A stretch of DNA of 64,000 bases, taken from the NCBI GenBank assembly GCA_030549175.1, contig JAUKUA010000003.1, positions 3,348,001-3,412,000 on the forward strand, given 5' to 3'. The notes under the pieces are model-generated. The model saw only the letters and a list, made by a program, of their open reading frames with translations. It ran no database searches and was not told the DNA's origin. This stretch comes from Lasiosphaeris hirsuta (lineage: Eukaryota; Ascomycota; Sordariomycetes; Sordariales; Lasiosphaeriaceae). A program made the position numbers and the translations under genes. Shown one piece after another: positions 63,348-64,000 of this stretch (positions are counted from its first letter, which is position 1; each line of letters starts with the position of its first letter).

Positions 63348-64000
63348 ATGGATTCACAATTAGAACCATTGGGACAGAGAGACGCATGGGTGCCCTTGTT
63401 CGCTCGCGTAATTGTTCTTTTCGTCCTGCTCGCTGGTTCGGTAACCGGGCTGGTTGTTTCTTGTCTGGTATTCTCCGGTGGTTACATAGTATTCCCCGTG
63501 CCAAGCCAGTACTTTGCGCAAAGCTTCGTCATGCATGCCGTAAGTACCCCTTTACCCTGCTTATGATATTGCTGATAAGCACTAAACCGAAGAAGTCCAT
63601 ACGCTGACCAGAGCGGATGCTCGCATAGTCTATCCTCTCCGTGATATACATGGTGGTCTTCTCCGCGTCATGCCTCAAAAAAGAAAGACTATACGGTACT
63701 GGTTACAAAATTCCGCCGGGGTTCAAGCACCGAGTCTACGCCTGGTTTTGGGGACTCATGGGCTTAGCCACTATAATGTGGATGGCAGCAGCACTGGCAG
63801 TTGTGGCAGTGTTCCTCTATCTCGATGACGGGGTTAACTCAGTATTGTCAATCATACTCAAATTAGACATGTTTTCTTGCGCCGCCGGATGCTTCGCGCT
63901 GTTGGTCATCATCGCGATAACCTCGATAAATTCCCGACTCGTGCTGGGTCCCCGACCTCCTCGTCGCCCCAGCCCCGGCGTCCGCAGCAGCAGCCGCAAC
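63348..64000 (+). CDS. Four-helix integral membrane protein (MARVEL-like), truncated by window end
   Basis: Exon 1 63348-63539 starts MDSQLEPLGQRDAW and contains the first membrane helix (VIVLFVLLAGSVTGLVVSCLVF). An 89 nt intron with GTAAGT donor follows, and exon 2 begins at 63629 (SILSVIYMVVFSASCLKKE). Two more helices (WGLMGLATIMWMAAALAVVAVFL and CAAGCFALLVIIAITSI) follow, and then a Pro/Arg/Ser-rich tail (GPRPPRRPSPGV) still open at base 64000. Four helices with short loops and a cytosolic tail fit the fungal MARVEL-like group, but no signature residue proves it. The 3' end lies outside the window. Confidence 0.75.

Overview
The window is nuclear DNA of a filamentous ascomycete (Pezizomycotina, most likely a sordariomycete). 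Genes are split by 45-80 nt GT-AG introns with CTAAC/CTGAC-type branch points. Several markers are fungus-specific: a Zn2Cys6 regulator, an AA11 polysaccharide monooxygenase, a CYP53 cytochrome P450, a UstYa-type oxidase and a decayed Fot1/pogo-type transposon with stop codons of the kind that repeat-induced point mutation leaves. Exon coordinates given here were obtained by hand from splice signals and reading-frame continuity, with no alignment or RNA data.

Left part (1-16 kb, accessory): an aldo-keto reductase and an SDR, diverging; an NmrA-like NAD(P)-binding protein; a broken hypothetical gene with an in-frame TAG; a PEBP-family protein; a seven-exon Zn2Cys6 transcription factor; then several small gene relics. 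Centre-left (16-27 kb): a secreted precursor with five near-identical repeats separated by Kex2-type dibasic sites (16196-16642) lies head to head with a UstYa-family oxidase (17792-18824). Together they form the minimal signature of a fungal RiPP (dikaritin-type) locus. A giant ankyrin protein and an MFS transporter follow. The Zn2Cys6 regulator on one side and the transporter on the other could belong to the same cluster.

Middle (27-42 kb): an arylsulfotransferase and a GPI-tailed AA11 LPMO, then a core housekeeping block: Gtr1 (Rag GTPase of the TORC1 pathway), Shp1/p47 (Cdc48 cofactor), Mim1 (mitochondrial outer-membrane import), Oxa1 (inner-membrane insertase), a beta-carbonic anhydrase and an SDR with a GC-AG intron. 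Right (42-64 kb): the dead transposon with 45 bp terminal inverted repeats, a small ankyrin protein, a flavin oxidoreductase (a second GC-AG intron), a low-complexity protein with a glycine-zipper tail, a CYP53 benzoate-hydroxylase-like P450, a proline-rich protein that appears frameshifted, Cfd1 (cytosolic Fe-S assembly), S-adenosylmethionine decarboxylase (Spe2) with two upstream ORFs, and the 5' part of a four-helix membrane protein that runs off the window.

The most interesting item is the repeat-peptide precursor/UstYa pair. All five repeats keep the peptide motif while their codons differ, which points to selection on the released peptide.
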